Part shown: positions 7,660 through 15,147 of the stretch, piece by piece
Position numbering within the stretch: position 1 is the first letter of the stretch
Layout of the letters: the number at the start of each line of letters is the position of its first letter
Assembly (NCBI GenBank): GCA_963800975.1
Contig: CAWDDB010000008.1
Coordinates: 558,001 to 622,000, forward strand
DNA: 64,000 bases
From: JALYGY01 sp963800975
GTDB taxonomy: Bacteria; Actinomycetota; Rubrobacteria; Rubrobacterales; Rubrobacteraceae
Reading direction: 5' to 3'
Notes under the pieces: generated by a model
What the model was told of the DNA's origin: nothing
The model's input: the letters and a program-made list of their open reading frames with translations, nothing else
Database searches by the model: none
Made by a program: the position numbers and the translations under genes

Positions 7660-7689
7660 GGGGGCCGGAGCCTGTAGGCTCCGGCCCCC
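7660..7689 (-). terminator. Terminator hairpin of the second beta-propeller gene
   Basis: GGGGGCCGGAGCC and GGCTCCGGCCCCC form a perfect 13-bp stem with a 4-nt loop, 37 bp beyond the minus-strand stop at 7726. Confidence 0.75.
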
Positions 7690-7725
7690 GACAACGGCTC
7701 TGGCGGCGCCCGCCGGCCGGACCGA

Positions 7726-9018
7726 CTAGGGCAGCGTCAGGCCGTAGGTGAAGCGGGCCAGGTTGGCCTGCGGCTGCCCCTCGACACCCACGAAGCCGCC
7801 CCCCACCCACACGTGCTGAGGGGTGGAAAGGATGGTCCAGGCTCCCTCGTAGGAGGGGTCCTTGTTCTGGTCGAGGTACGGAACCCAGGCCGGTGGTGTG
7901 CAGTCTACCCGCCCGGTCAGCGGCTCGAGGGCAACGAGGCCCCCCAGGGGCTCGCCGCACACCTGCTGCTTTATCGGGTTGATCCCGAAGTGCCCGCCCA
8001 CGATGAGGCGCGTCCCGTCTGGGCTCATCGCCGAGGCCTGCGGGTTACCCCCCCAGCCGGTCAGCCACAGCCGGTCGCCGGTGTTCCCGTTGTCGAGGCG
8101 GAAGGCCGCCGAGTAGTTGGGGCCCAGCCCGCAGCCGACGAACAGGCGCGAGGTGGTGACGGTCTCGTCCCAGCAGGTCATGTTGTTGTTGCGGTTGGAG
8201 TCGGTCGGGACCTGGCCCGCTGGGATGGCCCAGGGGTGGACGTTGCCAGTGGCGGCGACGAAGCGCGCCACGCTCTGGCGCGCCACATTGGCGCCATCGG
8301 AGCCCGTGACGTTCTTGAAGCCGCCGACGGCGAAGATCGTCCCGTCGTTGTTGGGGCCGAACTCCAGCTCGCGCACGAGGTTGTTCGACCGCGCCCTCCA
8401 GGCGGCGTCCACGGCGCCCGTGGCCGGGCTCACCGCCGCCAGGTTGCCGCGGCTCGTCCCGTTGACCGTCCCGAACAGGCCGCCCACGTAGACCCTGGAG
8501 GCGTCCGCCGCCAGCGTGTGGACGGTGGAGGTGTTGGTCCCCACCGTGGCCGAGAAGTTGGCGTCCACGGCGCCCGTGGCCGGGCTGACGGCGGCGAGGT
8601 TGCGCCTGGCTTGGCCGCCTACGGTCGTGAAGCTCCCGCCTATGTAGACCCGACCGTTCTTTGCGGCCAGGGCGCGCACGATCGGGGCGGTGCCGTCGTT
8701 GCTGGTCACGGCCGGCCTGAAGGCGCTGACCGGCGCACCGGTGGCGACGTCTATGGCGGCCACCTTGTTGACGGCGAGGGCTTGGCCGGCGGTGCCGGCC
8801 GGCGGGCGCACCTGGGTGAACTTGCCGCCTATGTAGAGGGTCCTGCCGTCCTCGGAGAGGGCCTGGTCGTAGACGATGCCGTTGGTCGTCCACGTCTGGT
8901 CCGGGGTCTCCCGCAGGCCCAGGGCGGCGTGGGCGGGCGGCGCGAGCGCGATGGCCAACACCACCATAAACGCGGCCATGGCTAGGCTCGCCGAAAACAT
9001 CGTGAGGCGTCGCTGCAT
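7726..9018 (-). CDS. Secreted delta-60-type beta-propeller protein
   Basis: Protein of 430 aa with a signal peptide (MQRRLTMF, hydrophobic core, cleavage near PAHAAL). The body is built of repeats around GRTLYIGGKFTQV, GRVYIGGSFTTVGG, SRVYVGGLFGTVNG, GTIFAVGGFKNV and HVWVGGGFVGVEG, each followed by a VSPATG-like segment. This is the delta-60 (DUF5122) repeat pattern of secreted propellers, whose function is not known. Two middle repeats share the exact stretch NLAAVSPATGAVDA. ATG at 9018 follows GAGGAGGGTAAGCA. No export or anchor gene lies next to it. Confidence 0.8.
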   Translation of the reverse strand: MQRRLTMFSASLAMAAFMVVLAIALAPPAHAALGLRETPDQTWTTNGIVYDQALSEDGRTLYIGGKFTQVRPPAGTAGQALAVNKVAAIDVATGAPVSAFRPAVTSNDGTAPIVRALAAKNGRVYIGGSFTTVGGQARRNLAAVSPATGAVDANFSATVGTNTSTVHTLAADASRVYVGGLFGTVNGTSRGNLAAVSPATGAVDAAWRARSNNLVRELEFGPNNDGTIFAVGGFKNVTGSDGANVARQSVARFVAATGNVHPWAIPAGQVPTDSNRNNNMTCWDETVTTSRLFVGCGLGPNYSAAFRLDNGNTGDRLWLTGWGGNPQASAMSPDGTRLIVGGHFGINPIKQQVCGEPLGGLVALEPLTGRVDCTPPAWVPYLDQNKDPSYEGAWTILSTPQHVWVGGGFVGVEGQPQANLARFTYGLTLP

Positions 9019-9142
9019 TGCTTACCCTCCTCGTTCAGTGGGGCGGAGACAAGAAGGAAACCCCGCCCCAAATACGCGTGGGCACATCCTATAAGACCCG
9101 ACATGAGGTGCGCATGTGCCGAATGGCATATCCTATTGCCGC

Positions 9143-9163
9143 CAACTTCCGAGAACCCCCCCT
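9143..9163 (+). repeat. Intergenic repeat, copy F (left half only)
   Basis: CAACTTCCGAGAACC matches the left block of the family. The expected right block is replaced by the left end of the decayed insertion sequence at 9164. Confidence 0.6.
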
Positions 9164-9674
9164 CTGAAACTGTTTGGAAACTCTCAGCCACGAGCCAGCC
9201 TCTTCACCATCAGTCGAATCATCGCCGCGTACACGAACACTTCTGCACTGGCGCAAAGCCTCTCGTAGTCCTCCGCCGACCCCTGTGGTCTTTGCCGACC
9301 GGGAGTCGGCGATGCCCGCGCTCGGGAGCGGGTTCCTTCCTCCCCTCACCCGCAAGGGCTCGCGCAGTTTGGCATTCAAGAGCTCGAAGGTCCCGTCCAT
9401 GCGCCATCTTCCGAACCACCAATACACCGTCTCCCAAAGCGTTCCAAGTCTCGGGGGATTAGCCGCCACGGGCATCCGCTCTTGAGGACGTAGAAGATGG
9501 AGTCGAGGATCTCGCGGTCGGTGTGGGTTCTCGGTCGTCCGCGTTTTTTGGGAGCCGGAACTTGGGGCTCTAGACACCCCCATTCGGCGTCGGATAGATC
9601 GGTTGGGTAGGTCCTTTTCATGCCCGAGAGGTTACGTGATCGACCTACCCCCTCGCTTTTCCAATCTGTTTCTG
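9164..9674 (-). mobile_element. Decayed, internally deleted IS5-family insertion sequence
   Basis: The ends form imperfect terminal inverted repeats: CTGAAACTGTTTGG at 9164-9177 and the complement of CAGAAACAGATTGG at 9661-9674 match at 11 of 14 positions. The 511 bp between them carry pieces of one transposase in three frames. A full element of this kind is usually nearer 800-900 bp, so the centre has been lost. No clear target duplication was found. Confidence 0.65.
9184..9620 (-). pseudogene. IS5-family transposase remnant
   Basis: The N-terminal part begins at ATG 9620 with MKRTYPTDLSDAEW and runs through LKSGCPWRLIPRD. It then shifts frame near 9440 to WETVYWWFGRWRMDGTFE and continues to DSRSAKTTGVGG. 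The catalytic core that should follow is missing, and the frame shifts again to the conserved C-terminal end, DYERLCASAEVFVYAAMIRL, stopping at 9184. One frameshift plus an internal deletion mean no active enzyme can be made. IS5-type transposases move DNA by a DDE mechanism, and the central part of that domain is absent here. Confidence 0.75.
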
Positions 9675-9732
9675 CCGCCGCTCGACGCCAGTGCACCATC
9701 TGACGTTCGTCACATCCGAACTGGAGGTGCTG

Positions 9733-9760
9733 CTCTCCTTCAACAAGGTGGGTGCTTAAC
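9733..9760 (+). repeat. Possible right half of the intergenic repeat (copy G)
   Basis: CAAGGTGGGTG followed by CTTAACTATCAGGG resembles the right block of the family and again sits next to a minus-strand terminator. It may be the other half of copy F, separated by the insertion sequence plus about 60 bp. Confidence 0.35.
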
Positions 9761-9765
9761 TATCA

Positions 9766-9798
9766 GGGCCGGAGCTCGCCGTAGGGATGCCCCGGCCC
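9766..9798 (-). terminator. Probable terminator of the secreted hypothetical gene at 9817
   Basis: GGGCCGG and CCGGCCC pair around a 19-nt loop, 18 bp beyond the minus-strand stop. Confidence 0.5.
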
Positions 9799-9816
9799 AA
9801 GAGAACCTCTGCTGTC

Positions 9817-10527
9817 CTAAGGCACGGCGATAACGAAGCCGACGTTGTCTGCAGCGTCGTCGTCCAGGAAGTAGTTGGCCGCGTTGGAGTCGAGGACGAT
9901 ACGCTCTGTCACCACGGCGTACTTGTCGACCGGGCACGGCCCACCCGACGCGGAGCCGTAGGAAGCCGCGGCGAGCGCTTCCGGCACCGCCGTTTGCTGC
10001 CAGTCGACCGAGACCACGGCGGGACGGGTGGCTGGATTCAGGCCCGGAGCCTTCAGGCAGTAGATGCCGGTGCTGATACGCTGAACCGAGTTGAACCCCG
10101 AAGGCGCGGACGGATCGAATCCAGGCGTACCACCCGGACCATCATCGGGATCCACGACGGCGTAGGCCCTGGCGCCCTTTATCTGGGAAGGATCGAGGCC
10201 GTCGAGCTCGTCTGCATTCAGGTTCTCCACCTTGGCGCCCGAGAGGACCTTCATCGGCGGCTCCCCCGGCTGCACCTTCAGAGATAGCGCCGTGTCGTTG
10301 GCGCCGGGGTCGTTGTTCTGCACCTCCATCTGCGCCCCCGGAACGCTCCCCGTGAGCCTCGTGAGGGCGCTCGCCACGTTGGTCTGCCCGAGGAGGAGGT
10401 TGCCCCCGTTGGCCCCCAAGGCCACCGACGCCGCACCCAACACCAGCGCCAGCGTCACCACCGCGCCCCCGAACAGGGCAGCCCCCTTGGTCACCCACAG
10501 CGCCCTGGCGGCCGCTTTCCTCAGCAT
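9817..10527 (-). CDS. Secreted hypothetical protein with an NADELDG segment
   Basis: Protein of 236 aa beginning with a basic stretch and a long hydrophobic segment (residues about 14-42, ending near ALGANGGN), so probably exported or membrane-anchored. The middle contains VENLNADELDGLDPSQIKG, a motif common in actinobacterial cell-surface and phage-tail-like proteins of unknown role. The C-terminal half has paired cysteines (GIYCLKAP and GGPCPVDK) that could form a disulfide outside the cell. ATG at 10527 follows AAGGAGAG. I do not recognise a function. It is divergent from the unknown gene at 10829. Confidence 0.7.
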   Translation of the reverse strand: MLRKAAARALWVTKGAALFGGAVVTLALVLGAASVALGANGGNLLLGQTNVASALTRLTGSVPGAQMEVQNNDPGANDTALSLKVQPGEPPMKVLSGAKVENLNADELDGLDPSQIKGARAYAVVDPDDGPGGTPGFDPSAPSGFNSVQRISTGIYCLKAPGLNPATRPAVVSVDWQQTAVPEALAAASYGSASGGPCPVDKYAVVTERIVLDSNAANYFLDDDAADNVGFVIAVP

Positions 10528-10828
10528 CGCGTCTCTCCTTCCGCTCCGGTCTCGGCCCCGGGGATCTTCCGCGGATCTTCGGTGGTTCCCCCGGGACACC
10601 ACGTCGCCTACCACCCACGATAGCGGTCTCCCCTTAGCCGGCTCTTAACTGGGGGAATGGATCCGTACCCAGAATTAGGTATTTTCGGTCTCTGTTTGCG
10701 AGAAAGGCATGAAAAAGTCGGCTGAGACAAGCTTTCGCCAACGATTCATCGCCAGTTCATCGCGGTGCCCTAACTTGCATTCAGACAAGAGGCATCTGGG
10801 CGAGAAAGCCTCACAAAGGAGGAGAACG
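10528..10828. other. Divergent intergenic stretch
   Basis: About 300 bp holding the promoters of two divergent genes. No strong operator was identified. TTAGGTATT at about 10674 recurs at about 12140, downstream of the next gene, but the match is too short to interpret. Confidence 0.5.
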
Positions 10829-11998
10829 ATGCTGAGCGAGGAGTCCTACTCGATGACCCGCAACCTGCCCTTCCTGAGGGACTTCTCGGCACGCGATCGT
10901 GAGTTGGCGCAGAAGGCATTCAGCGACCAGGAAGAGCGGCGGCGCAAGGTCAGCGAGTCGCGCGGTCAACAGGCCGAAGAGCTCGTCGAACATCTTCACC
11001 GCCAGCTACACGATCTCCTGGGGGCGCAGCCACTTGCTGAGCTGCGGGAGGCGATGACAGCGGAGCGGCTCCGCTTCAGCGACCTCTGGCAACCTCCTGT
11101 GGACTTGCATCTCGACTACAGAAACGAGAACAGGGCGCGCAAACGGCGGCTCGACGCGATCGTCGGAAAGCTCGGAGCCAGTCCCGAGACGCTGAGGGAG
11201 ATCGGGAGACAGTCCCAGCAGGGGTTGGACGAGATACTTACCGAGGACGAGGGCAAGTTGAGCCCGGGTTACAACCTACCGAATAACCTCGACAAGTGGA
11301 CTAGCCTATCTCCGCTGCACACTCTTCCGCTGCCCTGGGGGACGTACGAACCGGTCGAAGATCCATCCGACCCTCACCGGTGGTTTTTGTTCAGGCCGCC
11401 GTTCTTCGGGTTCCTGTTCAGGTTCGTACCCCAAGCCAGCGACAACTTCGTCGTCGACCGGCTGCTCCATCTGGAACCATCAACGGGCCTGGTGGGCAAC
11501 GAGGCCACCATGGATTGCGGCAGTGCCTCCGACTTTGACTACGCCTCGGCGACCGCCGAGGCCCAGATAGCGTTTGGATTCGAGGCGCCCACCACTGGTC
11601 TCGTCGAGGTCCTCATCGACGCCCAGAGTACGGTCGGCACTCACGACCTGCGTATGGGGGACGAGTGGGGCTGGTCGGAGTCTTGGACCAACCAGAACAA
11701 CTACCTGATGTTGAACGTTCTTCACCCGAACGTCCACGAACCCTCGCTAGCCCTGATGTCAAATTTCTACGCAGAGTTCGACGGCGACGACTCGACTCAT
11801 CACAGGGAGAACCTGACGCGCGGTCAGCACTACTTCGCCCAGCTGTTCAGCGCCGGACCCGTGCCTGGCGGGCAGTCCGTCGTCGTCACGGTCGGAACCA
11901 GAACGTTCGACAAATCGGCCGCAAACGACGTGGAGGTACACAGCAAGACCGACTTCCAGTGGTTCATCAACTCGGTGGAGGTTCGCATCGCGCCTTGA
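10829..11998 (+). CDS. Hypothetical protein with coiled N-terminus and beta-rich C-terminus
   Basis: Unrecognised protein of 389 aa. The N-terminal third is highly charged and probably helical (RELAQKAFSDQEERRRKV and on to EELVEHLHRQLHDLL). A central part is rich in proline and aromatic residues (PPFFGFLFRFVPQASDN). The C-terminal part looks like a beta-sandwich, with GLVEVLIDAQSTVGTHDL and VPGGQSVVVTVGTRTFDKS. There is no signal peptide, so it is probably cytoplasmic. ATG at 10829 follows AAAGGAGGAG, much better than in-frame starts upstream. It is not in an operon, and the next gene is convergent. Confidence 0.7.
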   Translation: MLSEESYSMTRNLPFLRDFSARDRELAQKAFSDQEERRRKVSESRGQQAEELVEHLHRQLHDLLGAQPLAELREAMTAERLRFSDLWQPPVDLHLDYRNENRARKRRLDAIVGKLGASPETLREIGRQSQQGLDEILTEDEGKLSPGYNLPNNLDKWTSLSPLHTLPLPWGTYEPVEDPSDPHRWFLFRPPFFGFLFRFVPQASDNFVVDRLLHLEPSTGLVGNEATMDCGSASDFDYASATAEAQIAFGFEAPTTGLVEVLIDAQSTVGTHDLRMGDEWGWSESWTNQNNYLMLNVLHPNVHEPSLALMSNFYAEFDGDDSTHHRENLTRGQHYFAQLFSAGPVPGGQSVVVTVGTRTFDKSAANDVEVHSKTDFQWFINSVEVRIAP

Positions 11999-12159
11999 GG
12001 TTGGACGCAGCATCCCTCAATGGGATCGCTGCCCAGCGGGTTGACGACCTCGCACCATCCGGTACCACAAAAGCTCAGAACAGCGCTTGCCATCTTGACC
12101 AAAGCGGGGGTTGTCCCGGCACCGATGAGCGATCCCCATTTAGGTATTCTCTAACTACG

Positions 12160-14013
12160 TCACAGCTCGTGGGCCGCGCTCTCCTCCGCCTGATGCAGGC
12201 GATAGAGGCGGGCGTAGTTGCCGTTCTTCTTCAGGAGGTCGCTGTGCGTGCCTCGCTCGGCGACCCGCCCATCTTCCAGCACGACGATCCTGGTTGCGTG
12301 GCGGACCGTAAGTAGGTTGTGCGAGATAACGATGGTGGCGCGGCCCTCCATCAGGCGCTGCAACGGGTCCATCACGTTCTCGCTCGACTCCGCGTCGAGT
12401 CCGGTCGTCGGCTCGTCGAGGACTAGGATCGGGGCGTCCCGGATCATGGCGCGTGCTATGGCGAGCCTCTGTCTCTGCCCGTTGGAGAGGAGCCTCCCCT
12501 TCTGTCCGACCACCGTGTCGTACCCTTCGGGAAGCGCCTCCACGAACCCGTGGGCGTCGGCGGCCTTGGCAGCGGCGACGATCTCCTCCTCGCTCGCCGC
12601 GAGCTTCCCGTAGGCGATGTTCTCGCGCACGGTCCCGTCGAAGACGAGGGTCTCCTGCAGCAGCACCGCCACGTTCTCGCGCAGCGAGCGGAGGGTCAGC
12701 TCGCGAAGGTCGTGGCCGTCGAGCCGGACGGCGCCACCGCGGGGGTCGTAGTAGCGCAGCAGCAGCTTGGCAACCGTGGACTTCCCCGAACCGCTAGGAC
12801 CGACGAGCGCGAGGACCTCGCCGGGGCCGACCTCGAAGGTCACGTTCGAAAGCGCCTTGCGCTTCTTGCCAGGGTACCTGAAACGCACCGAGTCGAACTC
12901 TACGTGGCCCCGAGCGCGATTCAATGCCAAGGCGTCTTCCTTTTCCGTGACCGAGGGCTTCTGGTCGAAAAACTCGATGACCCTTTCGGCCCCGGCCGTA
13001 GCCTCGTAGAACGTGCTGACCGATTCACTCAAGCCCCGAACCGGGCTGTAGAGCTGGCTGAGATAGACCAGGAATACTAGCAGGCCGCCGATCGTGAGGC
13101 GACCCTGGGAAAGCTCCCAGGTCCCCGCGGCGATAACGACGCCGACTCCGGTCACCTCGATTACGTTGACGAGGGGCGCGAACAGAGCGTCGTAACGGGT
13201 CGCGGCCATCTCGGCAACGAAGCTCCCCTCGTTCTCCCGCCGGAAGCGTTCGACCTCGTTCTCCTGCCGGTTGTAGGCCTGCACCAGCGCGGCGTTGGAA
13301 AGGCTCTCCTCTGCCACCGCGTTTATGGAGCCCATGCGGCGTCGTTCCTCGCGGGTTGCGCCTCTGATCTTCCGCGAGAAGTATCGGGCCACGAGCAAGA
13401 ACAGCGGGATGACGAAGAGCGACACCAGCGCCAGCCGCCACTGCAAGAAGAAGAGGGCTCCGACAAAGAAGACGAACTGGAACAGGTAGGTTAGGGCCGC
13501 GGCCATCTCGGAGATCATGAGCTCCTCGATCTCCTCGATGTCGTCGGCGAGGCGCGCGAGCATGTCCCCGATGCTTCGACGGTCGAAGAAGCTCAAGGAG
13601 AGACCTTGCAGGTGCTGGAACAGGCCGGTGCGCAGCGAGACGATGAAACGTCCCCCCACCCATTCCGAGGAGTACTCCTCGCAAAACGTCGCGACCCCCT
13701 CGGCCAGCGTAAGCCCGAGGTACGCCAGCACGACCCACGGGAGCACCCCGAAGTCCCGTGGCACCAGTACCTCGTCCACGAGGATCTTGTACATCCAGAT
13801 CGTGGCCGCCTGCAGCGCCGACGCCAGTGCCGCAAAGAACACTATGAGGGGAAGCCAGCGACGGTAGGGACGCGCGTAGGGCCAGAAACGCCGAAAGATC
13901 TCCCGCAGCTCCATCACGGGAGCAGCGTCTACGACCCCGTCCTCATCCACCATCTCAGGCACCAGAAAGCGAACCGCCCGCCTGAGTCTTGCTACGCCTT
14001 TCCGGATCAACAC
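12160..14013 (-). CDS. ABC transporter, fused permease and ATPase (half-exporter)
   Basis: Half-transporter of 617 aa: a six-helix type I exporter domain over about residues 50-345 and an ATPase domain over about 365-610. The ATPase has Walker A GPSGSGKST, Q-loop LLQETLVF, Walker B ILVLDEP and H-loop ISHN. The signature is LSNGQ rather than LSGGQ. It should act as a homodimer or with another half exporting lipid, drug or peptide. GTG at 14013 lacks a clear ribosome site, so a start further in is possible. It lies downstream of two arginine-rich mini-proteins on the same strand but behind a terminator hairpin, so co-transcription is uncertain. Confidence 0.9.
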   Translation of the reverse strand: MLIRKGVARLRRAVRFLVPEMVDEDGVVDAAPVMELREIFRRFWPYARPYRRWLPLIVFFAALASALQAATIWMYKILVDEVLVPRDFGVLPWVVLAYLGLTLAEGVATFCEEYSSEWVGGRFIVSLRTGLFQHLQGLSLSFFDRRSIGDMLARLADDIEEIEELMISEMAAALTYLFQFVFFVGALFFLQWRLALVSLFVIPLFLLVARYFSRKIRGATREERRRMGSINAVAEESLSNAALVQAYNRQENEVERFRRENEGSFVAEMAATRYDALFAPLVNVIEVTGVGVVIAAGTWELSQGRLTIGGLLVFLVYLSQLYSPVRGLSESVSTFYEATAGAERVIEFFDQKPSVTEKEDALALNRARGHVEFDSVRFRYPGKKRKALSNVTFEVGPGEVLALVGPSGSGKSTVAKLLLRYYDPRGGAVRLDGHDLRELTLRSLRENVAVLLQETLVFDGTVRENIAYGKLAASEEEIVAAAKAADAHGFVEALPEGYDTVVGQKGRLLSNGQRQRLAIARAMIRDAPILVLDEPTTGLDAESSENVMDPLQRLMEGRATIVISHNLLTVRHATRIVVLEDGRVAERGTHSDLLKKNGNYARLYRLHQAEESAAHEL

Positions 14014-14032
14014 GAAACCCTATTCTACAAGA

Positions 14033-14063
14033 GGGAAGGCCCCGTAACGAGCGGGGCCTTCCC
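14033..14063 (-). terminator. Terminator hairpin after the arginine-rich mini-proteins
   Basis: GGGAAGGCCCC and GGGGCCTTCCC form a perfect 11-bp stem with a 9-nt loop, 26 bp after the stop of the 32-aa mini-protein and 20 bp before the ABC exporter start. Confidence 0.65.
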
Positions 14064-14088
14064 AGAACCTAATGCCGCTTGACGGTGG

Positions 14089-14187
14089 TTAGTTGCGGCG
14101 GTTGCGCTTACGCCTGCGACAACGCCTGCGCTTCTGAACCGTGTTCCTGCGGCTGCAGCGCCTCCTTCTCAACCTGTCGGTTCCCAT
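14089..14187 (-). CDS. Arginine-rich mini-protein A (protamine-like)
   Basis: A 32-aa product with 16 arginines, 2 lysines and 2 cysteines, containing RRRRCSRRN and ending KRRRCRRRKRNRRN. ATG at 14187 sits four bases after a strong GGGGGTGA site. The same 20-bp start region is repeated exactly, 236 bp away, before mini-protein B. Arginine is spelled with several different codons, which argues for selection on the protein rather than a simple DNA repeat. The composition resembles protamines and other nucleic acid-binding or cationic antimicrobial peptides. No signal peptide is visible. The function is unknown; DNA or RNA binding is inference from charge. Confidence 0.65.
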   Translation of the reverse strand: MGTDRLRRRRCSRRNTVQKRRRCRRRKRNRRN

Positions 14188-14476
14188 CTCTTCACCCCCT
14201 TTCCGGGTAACTGCTCCTCTTCTGCCATTCGGCCAGCGAAGTCGCTGGTAGGCGCCATAGTAGCACCTTCACCGCGCGGCCCCAGTAAGGCCCGCTCGGC
14301 GCCTGACTCCTAATTACGGCGGTTGCGGCGGCGGCAACGGCGTTGACAACGCCTGCGGTCCCTGCGGTCGTTCCTGCGGCGACAGCGTCTGCTGCACCTG
14401 CGGTTCCTGCGATCGGTTTCCATCTCTTCACCCCCTTTCAGAGTAGCTGATTCTCCACTGCCATTCGGCCAGCGAA
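14184..14476. repeat. Tandem duplication with 236-bp period covering the mini-protein genes
   Basis: The start regions of both mini-protein genes are near copies. An identical 20-bp block begins at 14184 and at 14420, and the 17-bp GCCATTCGGCCAGCGAA occurs at 14224-14240 and 14460-14476. Both pairs are offset by exactly 236 bp. Confidence 0.8.
14310..14423 (-). CDS. Arginine/cysteine-rich mini-protein B (protamine-like)
   Basis: A 37-aa product with 21 arginines and 4 cysteines. It holds two copies of one unit, RRCSRRCRRRN and RRCQRRCRRRN, giving two C-x3-C pairs at residues 10/14 and 26/30, and ends NRRN like mini-protein A. ATG at 14423 follows the same GGGGGTGA site as in A. Arginine codons are mixed (CGC, CGT, AGG, AGA). 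The four cysteines could bind metal or form disulfides, as cysteines do in mammalian protamines. Together with A it looks like a duplicated two-gene unit read toward the ABC exporter. I know of no named family that it matches. Confidence 0.65.
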   Translation of the reverse strand: METDRRNRRCSRRCRRRNDRRDRRRCQRRCRRRNRRN

Positions 14477-15147
14477 CGTAACGGTAGGTGCAAAGGTAGC
14501 TCCCTCGCTGTGCAGCCCGGGTTAGGGAACGCTTCGCTGGCCTGCATGGTAATCTTAATCTTCCCATGTCTTTCGCCTCGGCGCATCCCCATTACTAAGT
14601 TACCTTTGCCATGTCGATCGGTTGCATAGTGCCGTGAATTCTTACACAACACCAGACGTAGCGCATCCCCCAAATGAACTATCTTAGTGGTTGCATGGGA
14701 TTTGCAAGGCGTTGCTAATGTTGGCGGAGCCCTTCCTTCGAGTATGCCCGCTGCCACCACTTTCTTGAACACCGCCGTTAAACGGCCATAGGCACTGGGT
14801 CAGCCCGGGAGAATTAAGCCTATCGTAGGCTATCACGTGAAGTTTGCGCTCCAGTGTGGGCCCAGGCATGCGCCGGGCCTAAGACTCAGGCCAGTCGGGA
14901 AGGTCGGGCCGAGATCGAATCCGGACAAGAGCCGCACCGAAGAGGACCGGGGGAGGCGTTGCGCACCTTAGGCCCCGGTCCAAAGGCAATGGTAGCAAAT
15001 CTATCAAGATGGAGCTAGGGTTGCTCCATTCCGGTGGTGTCGATGGCCGCGAGTCGCGAATGGCGTACCAAACGGCAACTCACACCCGCAACGTGCTTCG
15101 AAGGCGCCTGGCCTTCGGGCTGGCGGCTGTGTCGTGGTGGTCAGCGC
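14424..15147. other. Gene-poor stretch upstream of the mini-proteins
   Basis: More than 700 bp in which no gene is supported. The part from about 14520 to 14720 is clearly richer in A and T than the rest of the window. It contains the upstream half of the 236-bp duplication and, near its right end, a hairpin that may terminate the GNAT gene. The mini-protein promoter should lie here, but I could not fix its position. Confidence 0.6.
15009..15029 (-). terminator. Possible terminator of the GNAT gene
   Basis: ATGGAGC and GCTCCAT pair around a 7-nt loop about 120 bp after the minus-strand stop at 15148. The following bases are only modestly T-rich. Confidence 0.35.

Noticed and set aside
3368..9760. 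Integron attC sites
   Set aside because: The repeats lack GTTRRRY/RYYYAAC core sites, no integrase gene is present, and genes lie in both orientations.
3368..9760. CRISPR array
   Set aside because: The copies are hundreds of bases apart with genes between them; no regular spacers and no cas genes.
14192..14431. Alanine-rich frame overlapping mini-protein B
   Set aside because: It is a different frame of the same DNA, without a ribosome site, and its composition is explained by the arginine codons read out of phase.
14880..15000. tRNA gene suggested by a T-loop-like CGAATCC
   Set aside because: No acceptor stem or anticodon arm could be built around it.
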